Assembly (NCBI GenBank): GCA_002483445.1
Contig: DLHY01000120.1
Span: 1-64,000 of the forward strand
Origin: Blastocatellia bacterium UBA7656
GTDB lineage: Bacteria > Acidobacteriota > Blastocatellia > UBA7656
Direction: 5' to 3'
Length of the DNA stretch: 64,000 bases
How positions within the stretch are numbered: the first letter of the stretch is position 1; every line of letters starts with the position of its first letter. Shown one piece after another: positions 39,260 to 47,182 of this stretch. The position numbers were made by a program, and so were the translations under genes. Below the pieces are notes generated by a model. The model did no database searches. It worked only from the letters and a program-made list of their open reading frames with translations, and was not told the origin of the DNA.

Positions 39260-42200
39260 TCACCCGCTGATCATCGATGCCTGCGCCTCGGCCTGCGCGC
39301 TTCTGAATGCGCGCTTACCGTCGATCAATCGCGGCGCGAAAGCATCGAGCGCATCGCGGCACTGCTTCGTCCGCTCGATGAACGGCTTTATCGTTCCCGG
39401 CTGTGTGCGCTCCCATGCCTCAAGAAGCTCTTTGATCGATTGAAGCTGACGGTAAACGGCGCGGCAGGCGTTCGACTGCTCTATATGCTCCGCGCCGTCG
39501 GCCCCCTGCACTCTCGTCGCGGGATAGACCTCGTCGTAGTACCAACCGAGCAGCGCGTTGAACTGCGCCAGCCTCTCCCAGTCTTTGCGAACCTGATTGA
39601 CGTGATCGCGCGTGCGGGAGAGAAGCGTATCGCGAGTCGATTTCTTGCTTATCAGTTCAGCAAGCGCGCGCATCTCTATTCCGAGCCTGACAGGTCTCAG
39701 ACTGCCGGTCAGTCCGATATGCTCAGACCAGACATAAAGAACACGACCCGCATTATCCGTTTCGGGCCGTATCTCGCCGAAAATCACGCCGAGCAGGAAA
39801 CATTCGTGAGCCTCTTCAAGCTCTGCCCGCTCGTGATCGTCAAGCACCACGAGATCGTTGAACTTTATCTCGTTGGCGTCGGTGTGAAGCTCTTCGCCGT
39901 CGCCCTGCTTATGAAGATATTTCTGACGGTACTCGGCGAGCGGGTCGGCCCAGTTGATCGGGATGCCTCCGACCTCGCTGTAGAAAACTATCTCCGAGCG
40001 ATCAGGCAACGGCTGAATGGAAAGGGCAGGGTCGCCCGGCAGCGGGATTCTCTGCTTGAGCAAATTGCGGAATTCGTCGAGCTTGATCGGATCGGTGCAG
40101 TCCTGCGGGATGCCCACGATTATCTTGTGACGTTCGGGCGAAAGCTGATAGCTGCGCGGGCGGCTCCCTCCGTGCAGCCAGAACTTCGCCTTGTTGTAAA
40201 TGAACCGCACCTGCGATTCCCGGTCGTTGTCCGAAGGATACTTTTTGTAAAGCGTCTCAAGAACGTCGAAATCTTTTCTGATCGTTTGAAAAGGCTTGCG
40301 CGCAAGATCGCGAATCTGAAGCTCCACTTTGTCGATCCCTCTTTGTCGAACTATCCGTGGGAGATCGATTACCGATGTTTGAAGCTCCTGAAGAATCTGA
40401 TCCCCTATGGATTCGATCTGTTTTTTGGCCTTCTCGCCCGTTCCCAGATAGCGCGGGATGTAACTGTCTTCGATATCGCTCGCTTCGTAGAGCATCAGCG
40501 ACAGATCGCTGGTCGTCTTCTGGCGGAAGAATTCGTACTTGGTCGTGAGCCGCCGCTTGAGGTTTTCAAGCTGCCCGCCGAGCGTGTAAAGCTCGCCTAT
40601 CATCCCTTCGGTCATCATCTCTCCGCTTTCGGTTTTTTCGGCAAGCCCGATATAGCCGATGATTCTTTCGCAGATGTCTTTTGCCGCGCCGCGCACCTGA
40701 ACGAGCATCAACGAGTTGAGATAAGCGGGGGCGGTCTCCTCGAATCGCTTGATGTCGTAATTGAGAATGGTGTTTTTGCGCCCGTCGAAATTGGAGCGGA
40801 CTTCGTGATGCGCTATCTCGGCGAGCAGGTGATCGAGCCTTCTTCTCCCTTCTTCGGCTCGCTTGATGTCCTGATCGCGGAGCCGCTCGAAGTTGGGTAT
40901 GTACTCGCGGTGTTCGTCGCGCAGTATATGCACTACCTGACGGAGAAGAGCTATCGCGTAGCCGACGCTCTGATGCTGCTCGTTTATGATCGCGGCGATT
41001 TCCCTGTGAAGCAGTAGTTCGGCCTGTTCGCCGAGTTCTTCGCGGTTGAAGTGAATCGCCCGCGAATAATCTCCCCACTGCTGCGGGTCTTGTTTGTCAG
41101 AGCGAAGCTTGGCGAGTTCCCGCTCGACCGCCGCGCGCAGGTATTGGGAAAGCCTCATCCCTTTTTGAAGATGGACATTCTCGCGCACCTCGCGCGCCGT
41201 CTGCGCCATCGACTGAGCCAGAAGGTTATGAATTTTCTGTCCCTGACGACGGCCATCGTCGAGCAGGAAATTCTGTATGTCGCGCCGCTGTTCTATCTGG
41301 CCCTGCGCCGAAAAATTCCCTTCGTATATGCGCGCTTTCGGAAGCACTTCGCGCAGCACCACATCGGTGAGAACCGCCGCGTTGAATTCTCCGCCCGACA
41401 GATTGCCCCAGTGATCGACGACATCCGACGCCAGCTTGTAGGCGCAGGCCATCTCTATGCGGTCTGCCGGGACGGTGATCGAAGCCATGCCGAAACTGGA
41501 AAAGCGGGTGATGAATTTCTGATCGATTATGCTGTCGCCATTCGCATTGCGATGGCGGAAGGCGAACAGATCGACCAGATATTGATCCAGATTGACCCGC
41601 ACGCCGCGCTTGTATCCGGCGAAATCGCTTTGCGTGAAGTCCTTGAACAGATTGTCCGACACCATGTTGAAAACTATCTCGCGGGTGGCGAAATCGACGG
41701 CGTTGTTGGAGTGATTCGTGCGGTCGATTATGTATGTGTAGTTGAAGGGAGGACCGGGAATTCGACGCAGCACTCCGTCGGGCCATTCCACGTCGAAGTC
41801 ATGCTCATAGCTGTAATGCTCAAGCTCTTTGAGAGAGGCATAGCCGTTTGCGAAGATGCGGTCTTCGTTCGGATTGAACAGACCGGGCAGCAACACGCAG
41901 CCGATAGTAGTGAGCGCGGTTCCGCGAAAGATGTCTTTGACCAGAAAAGCCAGATCGAGGAACATCCCGCTTCCCGTCCCACCGGCCAGCGAAAAGACCA
42001 CGAACGCCTGAAGGTCGTTCGGATTGGCCTGAAGCCGATGCCTGTCGTAGACGGTTTTGATGTTCTCGACGTTGCGAACCTGCGCGCCCGCGTTGAGGAT
42101 CGTGTTTCGAATCTCGGTGTAATGCTCATAAAAACCGAGTCGGCTGTAAGCGCGAATCTGTCCCGCGCCTTCGGTCATCGTCTTGAGTTTGCTCAGTCCC

Positions 42201-42541
42201 GGATAGAACCATCGCTTGATGTTCGGATACTGATTGAGATCGTTGGTGACTTTGGTGGTGTCGGGCATCGTCGCCATGATCTTTTCCGACGGAGCGAAAG
42301 CTATCTGTTCGGCGAATACGCCCGCGCCCACATCTTTTTCAGTCGCGTCGGTGTCTATCCACAGGTAAGAGACGATGGGGAACTGGGCAAGCGATCCGTA
42401 CTTTTCAAAGAACCGCTTGCGCACCCTCAGCAGTATATCGCCGCCCGATCCGCCGAGTCCGATTATCAAAGTAGGCTTGACGGGAGCCTGCTGAATATCC
42501 TGCGCCTGAGTTTTTCCGCGTATGATTATCTGGTCGCTCAT
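39260..42541 (-). CDS. large tubulin-like GTPase (Tubulin_2 type)
   Basis: 1093 residues; GGAGGAGG precedes ATG 42541. The N-terminus has the tubulin/FtsZ nucleotide fold: LIIGLGGSGGDILLRV (28-34 glycine loop), LWIDTDATEKD, and the tubulin signature GGTGSG at 187-192 in FSLAGGTGSGMFLDLAF. This matches the Tubulin_2 family of large bacterial tubulin-like proteins. Beyond about 450 the sequence becomes helical with long charged stretches, not seen in FtsZ or TubZ, and there is a later beta-containing region. It should bind GTP and may form filaments; whether the long C-terminus regulates polymerisation is unknown. It is the centre of the cluster with two VWA proteins, several zinc-ribbon membrane proteins and an Hsp70 fusion. 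Confidence 0.88.
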   Translation of the reverse strand: MSDQIIIRGKTQAQDIQQAPVKPTLIIGLGGSGGDILLRVRKRFFEKYGSLAQFPIVSYLWIDTDATEKDVGAGVFAEQIAFAPSEKIMATMPDTTKVTNDLNQYPNIKRWFYPGLSKLKTMTEGAGQIRAYSRLGFYEHYTEIRNTILNAGAQVRNVENIKTVYDRHRLQANPNDLQAFVVFSLAGGTGSGMFLDLAFLVKDIFRGTALTTIGCVLLPGLFNPNEDRIFANGYASLKELEHYSYEHDFDVEWPDGVLRRIPGPPFNYTYIIDRTNHSNNAVDFATREIVFNMVSDNLFKDFTQSDFAGYKRGVRVNLDQYLVDLFAFRHRNANGDSIIDQKFITRFSSFGMASITVPADRIEMACAYKLASDVVDHWGNLSGGEFNAAVLTDVVLREVLPKARIYEGNFSAQGQIEQRRDIQNFLLDDGRRQGQKIHNLLAQSMAQTAREVRENVHLQKGMRLSQYLRAAVERELAKLRSDKQDPQQWGDYSRAIHFNREELGEQAELLLHREIAAIINEQHQSVGYAIALLRQVVHILRDEHREYIPNFERLRDQDIKRAEEGRRRLDHLLAEIAHHEVRSNFDGRKNTILNYDIKRFEETAPAYLNSLMLVQVRGAAKDICERIIGYIGLAEKTESGEMMTEGMIGELYTLGGQLENLKRRLTTKYEFFRQKTTSDLSLMLYEASDIEDSYIPRYLGTGEKAKKQIESIGDQILQELQTSVIDLPRIVRQRGIDKVELQIRDLARKPFQTIRKDFDVLETLYKKYPSDNDRESQVRFIYNKAKFWLHGGSRPRSYQLSPERHKIIVGIPQDCTDPIKLDEFRNLLKQRIPLPGDPALSIQPLPDRSEIVFYSEVGGIPINWADPLAEYRQKYLHKQGDGEELHTDANEIKFNDLVVLDDHERAELEEAHECFLLGVIFGEIRPETDNAGRVLYVWSEHIGLTGSLRPVRLGIEMRALAELISKKSTRDTLLSRTRDHVNQVRKDWERLAQFNALLGWYYDEVYPATRVQGADGAEHIEQSNACRAVYRQLQSIKELLEAWERTQPGTIKPFIERTKQCRDALDAFAPRLIDGKRAFRSAQAEAQASMISG

Positions 42542-42565
42542 GATTACTCCTCCTCCGTAAAAGTC

Positions 42566-42656
42566 TATGGAGTCTTGAGAGTCTAGAGAGTCAGGAGGTG
42601 ACAGGTAACAGACCCGGAGATTTCCTCTCCGTCACCTGTCACCTGTCACCTGTTCC
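42566..42656. repeat. inverted tandem-word repeat (ACCTGTC / GACAGGT)
   Basis: GAGTCTTGAGAGTCTAGAGAG words are followed by GGTGACAGGTAACAG, a short centre with GGAGA/TCTCC, and GTCACCTGTCACCTGTCACC, so the element folds back on itself. It fills the gap between the two-part membrane protein gene and the tubulin-like gene. Confidence 0.65.
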
Positions 42657-43421
42657 CTACACTGACTGCTCCTTGCCCGAAACCATCCACACTATGGCGT
42701 GCAGGAACCAGAAGGCTCCTAACACTCCGATGATGAGCCACGTTTCCAGCCGCGGGCCGAACGGTTTGTAGAAAAGCGTCATCACCGCGCCCAGCGCGAG
42801 CAGCAGTATCAGGCTCAAAGACCACGTGAAATGCTCGGCCTTCGATACGGCCCAGCGACGATTGAAAAGCAGTCCCGAAAACAGCCAGCGGAACACGATC
42901 ACGTAAAGCAGTATCGCGCCGACGAGGATCGCTCCGGCCACTATGAGCCAGTCTCTGAGTTGTGGGGTGTTGACCTGCTCGACTCCCACATCGAGGTTGG
43001 GCGAGTCGTTGCTCACATCGAGTTTGCTCGTGCTTCCCTGAGTGAAGGGAAGCGACTTTTTGTCCTTCTGCAACTCGATCTGATAAGTCACCGGGTCAGC
43101 CTTGTCCGCATAGACCAGCACGTCAGGCTCGGCATAGGTTCTCGCGCCGTCGTTTTTGAGGCTGAAGTAGTGCCATTCTCCAATCGCGTAAGCGAGCGGC
43201 GGATTGTCGTCCGAGCTTATCTCTGAAGCGTTGAGCGTGGCCGCGTACTGAGGATCGATGCGGATAGCCATCTGACAATCGAGATCGCTCCACGCATCGC
43301 CCCGCCCGTCTCTCCAGGTGACCTGAATGGATTTCTTCTGAAATTTGTTCTGGGCCTCGGCCTCCGACGAGCAGATGAAGATCAAGGTCAGAATGATTAT
43401 CGCTGTCGCTTTATGTTTCAT
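42657..43421 (-). CDS. exported/membrane protein of the tubulin-like cluster
   Basis: 254 residues; GGAGGAG precedes ATG 43421. A signal peptide (MKHKATAIIILTLIFICSSEAEAQ) leads to a periplasmic beta-rich domain (about 25-155) and three membrane helices (about 158-180, 200-220 and 228-248). The second-last stretch GLLFNRRWAVSKAEHFTW links the helices. I know no matching family. It is the gene directly upstream of the tubulin-like gene (115 bp), so it could be the membrane anchor or receptor for that protein. The leader contains palindromic units shared with the gene at 6807. Confidence 0.7.
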   Translation of the reverse strand: MKHKATAIIILTLIFICSSEAEAQNKFQKKSIQVTWRDGRGDAWSDLDCQMAIRIDPQYAATLNASEISSDDNPPLAYAIGEWHYFSLKNDGARTYAEPDVLVYADKADPVTYQIELQKDKKSLPFTQGSTSKLDVSNDSPNLDVGVEQVNTPQLRDWLIVAGAILVGAILLYVIVFRWLFSGLLFNRRWAVSKAEHFTWSLSLILLLALGAVMTLFYKPFGPRLETWLIIGVLGAFWFLHAIVWMVSGKEQSV

Positions 43422-43427
43422 AGCTCC

Positions 43428-43558
43428 TCCGAAAATGTACAGTAGGCTGCCAGCCTGCTGTTTCCCCGAATTTTCATATTTTCAGTGCGTGAACAGGCTG
43501 CCAGCCTGTTCTACCGGGCGACTCCTCCGAAAAAGTGGCGCAAGCTGTTAGCTTGCGC
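43428..43558 (-). repeat. palindromic leader cluster sharing units with 6.8 kb
   Basis: Hairpins with a variable-arm CTGCCAG or CTGTTAG centre occur at 43440-43460 (CAGTAGGCTGCCAGCCTG...), 43491-43511 (GAACAGGCTGCCAGCCTG...) and 43538-43558 (GCGCAAGCTGTTAGCTTG...). On the minus strand each is tied to common flanks, TATGAAAAT..GGG before and ATTTTCGGAGGA or TTTTTCGGAGGA after. The last such flank is the ribosome site of the gene starting at 43421. Confidence 0.75.
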
Positions 43559-43582
43559 GGTTCCCGATTTTCATACTCTCCT

Positions 43583-45205
43583 TCAATCGAGAATGTCATC
43601 GCGCATCACAGGCTGATTGGAAGCCGGAAGCGCGCGGCTTATCGAATAATTGCGCCGCAAATGATCCTGCTCGCTTTCGATCTGGAAATCGCCTCCCTCG
43701 CGATCAAGCCTGCGGGCGAGCGGAGAGCCGTCGAGCAGAAATCCCGACTGCGGGGCGACGCTGAGTTTTCCGAATCGGCGATTGACGAGAGCCGCCGGTC
43801 GCCCGTCAATCAAAATCAGGTGACTTCCCACGAGCGGCAGACTCAGCCCGCGCTCGCCTTCGGGCGTGATTAGTTGATAGCTGCTCTTGACGAGAAACAG
43901 TCCCGCCAGTCCCGCCATCCCGCCCATCGCGATCAGAGCCATCAGCCCGATCAGAGCGCGACGCCACAGAGAATTGAATTCGATCTGAAACTTCACCGGC
44001 ACGCGGATCGGTTTATTGCCGCTTTGTCCCTGACGCACGACCTTTTGAATTCCGTCGAGGTTTTTAACCGGCGAGATTACCTGAATGTCCATTCGCGTCT
44101 GAATGTCCGCGGGCGTCATTTGCAGGACAGCTTCGACCGATTGACTTTCAGAATTCCACACCGCGTTCCAGAAGCCGGTCGCGTGGAAAGTCAGATTGTC
44201 CGCTTTGATCTCAGCCGTGTATTCGCCCGTCGATCTTTGTCGCGACTTGAGCGCGAGAGTCGGCGGAAGAACGTTGGCGCGCAGTGAAGCCTGATCGCCT
44301 TCCGTCTCGACCGCAGCGGGCAGGCGTTCGATCAAAGCCGCAGGGCGGATTATCTTGCCGCTCGTGATTTCCTGCCCGCGCAGTTGCGAGCGAAGCTTGA
44401 ATCTGATCGTAAACTGCGGCGGTCGGCCTTCCGCGAGCGCGGGCAGCACGAGCCTTCCATCGACGAACTGCGCCGCCTGACCGTTGACGGTTATGTTCGA
44501 TTGATCCAGATGAATCTGCTCCTCGAAGGGAAACCAGGTGACCGGATCGTTATTTATCTTCCGGCCCGCGTCGTCGGCGATGGAGTTGACGTTGAGCGAT
44601 GAATTCTGCGGCGAGTAGTGAAGCAGGTACATCACCATCGCCGTCTGCCCTGCGGCTATAGGCTTTCCGTTTTCCTTGAGCAGAGGAAACAGGTAAGCGG
44701 CGCGTATGTTTTTTTCGCCGACTATTTTCCGATAAAGCGGATCGATGGCCGAGCCTGCGCTTGTGTACTGTTCGTTGTCGGTTATGAGCCAGATAAAAGT
44801 TTCGTTCGCAAGCGGCAATCCGCGAATGTCGGCAAGAGCCTGATCGAAAGCTTTCTCGATGTCTGTGTCGTAGCCTGTGACCTGTTGGGGGACGGCTGCG
44901 AGAATCTGCTGTCGGTCATACCTGCCGTCGTATTTGCGAAGCGGATCGTTGGGCTGAAACGCTGTGCCGCCCTGATCGTTGAACCATCGAACTATCACCC
45001 GGTCGGAAGGCGAGAAGGCCGAAGACGCCAGCAGATTTCCGATGAGCCAGTCGCGCAGATTATTCGAGTAGCGTGGCCCCATGCTGCCTGAATTATCGAG
45101 CAGCAGCAGGTGAGATTTGCCGCCTGACGTTTGCGCAGACGCGATTGCCGCAGCGATGGAGATAGCCACGAGCGCAAGGATGATTTTTGCAACAGTTCGA
45201 TTCAT
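43583..45205 (-). CDS. membrane VWA-domain protein
   Basis: About 540 residues from ATG 45205, which overlaps the stop of the preceding small gene in ATGA. A signal peptide (about 1-23) leads to a VWA domain with MIDAS residues in LLLLDNSGSMGP and a DNEQYTS loop (about 25-230), so it faces the periplasm. A beta-rich region follows (about 230-400), then one membrane helix (about 408-430) and a cytoplasmic C-terminal domain of about 110 residues, which has the look of a small beta-sandwich (VGSHLILIDGRPAALVNRRFGKLSV). It is thus a transmembrane protein linking an outside VWA to an inside domain, upstream of the tubulin-like gene. No known complete family is recognised. Confidence 0.82.
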   Translation of the reverse strand: MNRTVAKIILALVAISIAAAIASAQTSGGKSHLLLLDNSGSMGPRYSNNLRDWLIGNLLASSAFSPSDRVIVRWFNDQGGTAFQPNDPLRKYDGRYDRQQILAAVPQQVTGYDTDIEKAFDQALADIRGLPLANETFIWLITDNEQYTSAGSAIDPLYRKIVGEKNIRAAYLFPLLKENGKPIAAGQTAMVMYLLHYSPQNSSLNVNSIADDAGRKINNDPVTWFPFEEQIHLDQSNITVNGQAAQFVDGRLVLPALAEGRPPQFTIRFKLRSQLRGQEITSGKIIRPAALIERLPAAVETEGDQASLRANVLPPTLALKSRQRSTGEYTAEIKADNLTFHATGFWNAVWNSESQSVEAVLQMTPADIQTRMDIQVISPVKNLDGIQKVVRQGQSGNKPIRVPVKFQIEFNSLWRRALIGLMALIAMGGMAGLAGLFLVKSSYQLITPEGERGLSLPLVGSHLILIDGRPAALVNRRFGKLSVAPQSGFLLDGSPLARRLDREGGDFQIESEQDHLRRNYSISRALPASNQPVMRDDILD

Positions 45206-45426
45206 TGCTGTTTCTGTTTTGAATAAAGCACAGCGAAAAAGAAGATAAGCCCGCCTTCCCATGCGAAACCTGCCAGCCGATAGAGCAGGTGCAACGCCGC
45301 TTCACCCGCTCGGCTGTCAAAGCTCTGGAAGTAAAATGAATAGTTGCTGGCGAAAATGATCAGATCGAACAGCACATAGATGCTCGTCAGAATCAGAGCT
45401 ATCATCGTTGCGGTTTTGAGTTCCAT
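45202..45426 (-). CDS. small two-helix membrane protein
   Basis: 74 residues with two predicted membrane segments (about 7-30 and 48-68) and little else. GGAG lies upstream of ATG 45426. It overlaps the start of the VWA gene by ATGA and is 12 bp after the stop of the propeller gene, so the three are clearly one transcription and translation unit. Its short polar ends give no clue to function; small membrane proteins of this type often stabilise larger complexes. No homologue is known to me. Confidence 0.7.
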   Translation of the reverse strand: MELKTATMIALILTSIYVLFDLIIFASNYSFYFQSFDSRAGEAALHLLYRLAGFAWEGGLIFFFAVLYSKQKQQ

Positions 45427-45438
45427 CCCGTTCTCCTT

Positions 45439-46701
45439 TTATCGCCATTCGGCTATTGCCAGTTCTCCCGCCGCATTTACGGCAGCAAGGGATGAGTGAG
45501 TCATAACGGGCGGCGTCAGTATCTCGCCTCCGAGCAGCTTCACACGCGATGAAGGATTCGACCTGATTGCTTCGAAGAGGAGTCCCGTCCCCGCGTCGTC
45601 GAGCGCCAATATGGTGTTGGCCGCGATGATGGGCGCGACCGATATTGATTCCAACATGTCGTTCGACCACATCGCGTTGCCCCGTGAATTGAGAAGCGTC
45701 AGCCCCGACAGGTGGCCTATGGCTATAAACTCTTCGCTCGCCGCTATCGTCAGTATTCGCGCCGCGTGAGTGTAGATCAGATTCACCGTCAGCCCCTTTT
45801 CGCTCAATGCGATTTCATACACGTTGTTGTCCGCATCGACGATGAGAGCGCGCGCGCCTGTGACATAAGGCGTGACGTGCGACAGTCTGCGACCGAGCGA
45901 AAACTTTCCCAGCACTCGCCCGCTTTCGCTCTCAACGACCAGCCCATCGCCTGAATGGGCGATGATGACGAGAAGATTTTTCACCAGCAGGGGAGGAGCC
46001 GCTTGCAAAGTTTCAAGGACGACCGGCGCGGCCCACATACGCGCTCCGCTTTTCTGCGAGACGGCTTCGATCATCGTGCGATGCCCGTCGCGCGCTGACA
46101 GATAAACTCTTTCGGCGTCCGCCAGCAGCGGTTGAATTACGGGGCCGCGCTCGCTTTCGAATATCCACGCGGGGCCGATTTCAGCGCGCGACGCGAGGTC
46201 GAGATGACGGGCCAGATCGAAGGCGAAGATGTTTTTTCCCGAAGCGGCGAAGAGCCTCCCGCTTCTGATGGCCGCTGTCGAAGCGACCGGCTCAGGCAGA
46301 TCGAGTCGGGTGATTTCCCTGCGACTCGACTCGCTCACAAGCGAGATGGAACTATCGCCGAGCGGGACTACGAGAACGCCGTCTGCGGCGACCATCTGAA
46401 CGGTGGCCGAGGCTCCGAGCCGCATAAGCTGGCGCGGCGGATCGATTGATTGAATGGCGGAGAACAGGGCTTCAGCGTTTTTGATGCCTGCGTGCGCGGG
46501 CCAGCTTTCAGAGGCGATATGCTTGCCGCAGGCGCGGCAGTGGGCCGAGAGCAATCGATTGGTTGCGCGACACGAGGGGCAGCGGATCAGATCGCCGCCG
46601 CAGACGGGGCAGACTCTCGACTGCGGGGCAGAGATCATGTCGCCGCACGCGACGTGAGGGCAATGGCACGAGAAATCGAATGCAAGGGGGCTTGCTGTCA
46701 T
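45439..46701 (-). CDS. zinc-ribbon beta-propeller (PQQ-like) protein
   Basis: 420 residues from ATG 46701. The N-terminus has a cluster of Cys and His (SCHCPHVACGD, then CPVCGG and CPSCRA, CRACG), enough for two zinc sites. A propeller of PQQ-like/WD40-like blades follows from about 75 to 420, with recurring V.V......I..V...S....W or similar patterns (for example TRLDLPEPVASTAAIRSGRL and FAASGKNIFAFDL). There is no signal peptide or membrane helix, so it is probably cytoplasmic. Such propellers serve as interaction platforms. It is followed by the small membrane gene and VWA gene. A related propeller is at the right edge of the window. Confidence 0.8.
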   Translation of the reverse strand: MTASPLAFDFSCHCPHVACGDMISAPQSRVCPVCGGDLIRCPSCRATNRLLSAHCRACGKHIASESWPAHAGIKNAEALFSAIQSIDPPRQLMRLGASATVQMVAADGVLVVPLGDSSISLVSESSRREITRLDLPEPVASTAAIRSGRLFAASGKNIFAFDLARHLDLASRAEIGPAWIFESERGPVIQPLLADAERVYLSARDGHRTMIEAVSQKSGARMWAAPVVLETLQAAPPLLVKNLLVIIAHSGDGLVVESESGRVLGKFSLGRRLSHVTPYVTGARALIVDADNNVYEIALSEKGLTVNLIYTHAARILTIAASEEFIAIGHLSGLTLLNSRGNAMWSNDMLESISVAPIIAANTILALDDAGTGLLFEAIRSNPSSRVKLLGGEILTPPVMTHSSLAAVNAAGELAIAEWR

Positions 46702-46784
46702 AATTTTTCACTTCCTGGGAGCGCACGCATCCTGCGTGCTGGTCTCACGCGATCAGCGCACTGAAAGAGAGCGCATCCTTGTCA
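46702..46784. repeat. palindromic spacer (GCACGC-GCGTGC family)
   Basis: On the minus strand, GCACGC, a short AGGAT centre and GCGTGC form a hairpin near 46716-46736, and GAGAGCGC...GCGCTCTC forms another near 46768-46796, overlapping the end of the broken gene. It is part of the 477-bp gap between the propeller and GrpE-like genes, which otherwise holds the broken gene and the palindromic element. No intact gene is seen here. Confidence 0.55.
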
Positions 46785-47182
46785 CTACGCGCTCTCCGTA
46801 GCCCGCTTATAGCGGTATTCAAATGGGTGAACGAGTTGCCCTTTCATTAACACCGCGACCCGTCGCGGTGCAAGACAACGCCTTGATGACAAATAACTGT
46901 TTTAACAGTTTCCATCCGCCGCTCTTTAATTCGTCGAATAGTTGTCAGGCTCGCATACCTTATCGAGATTACATCTGCGAGGGCAGAAAACTGTTTCAAC
47001 AGTTTTGGGTAGTTCCCCCGCTTTTTCACCGCGACGGGTCGCGGTGTTAATGAGAAGGTCTCGCTCCCGCTGTATTCAACGTGTTCATACATCTGCATAC
47101 CGCTATGATCTTCAAACTTCACACACTCCAGCACACGCTCCCACAGGGCTATTCTTTCTTGACCCATGCTCATACTTTTCAT
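46785..47182 (-). pseudogene. small coupled gene broken by a palindromic element
   Basis: The ATG at 47182 overlaps the GrpE-like stop in ATGA and opens a frame whose first 43 residues look coding (MGQERIALWERVLECVKFED, then HSGMQMYEHVEYSGSETF). At 47052 it runs into a 208-bp element with 26-bp inverted ends. Directly after the element another 19 codons read KGQLVHPFEYRYKRATESA and stop at TAG 46785-46787. The two parts look like halves of one gene of about 62 residues. The frame across the insertion continues by chance to 46847 but gives a different, repeat-encoded sequence. No family is recognised. The original gene was probably a member of the Hsp70/tubulin-like cluster. Confidence 0.55.
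46845..47052. mobile_element. MITE-like 208-bp element with 26-bp perfect inverted ends
   Basis: The left end (46845-46870, CATTAACACCGCGACCCGTC...) and right end (47027-47052) are exact inverted copies; each end is itself a hairpin (CACCGCGAC/GTCGCGGTG). Inside lie a second inverted pair, AACTGTTTTAACAGTT (46895-46910) and AAAACTGTTTCAACAGTTTT (46987-47006). There is no transposase gene, so it would be moved in trans. It interrupts the small coupled gene. Confidence 0.75.

Noticed and set aside
41051..42586. Long open frame of 511 codons on the plus strand opposite the tubulin-like gene
   Set aside because: It has no family match, no ribosome site, and lies wholly opposite a gene with clear motifs. 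High-GC coding sequence often leaves open antisense frames; those at 27939-29456, 39440-41017 and 49206-50771 were dropped for the same reason.
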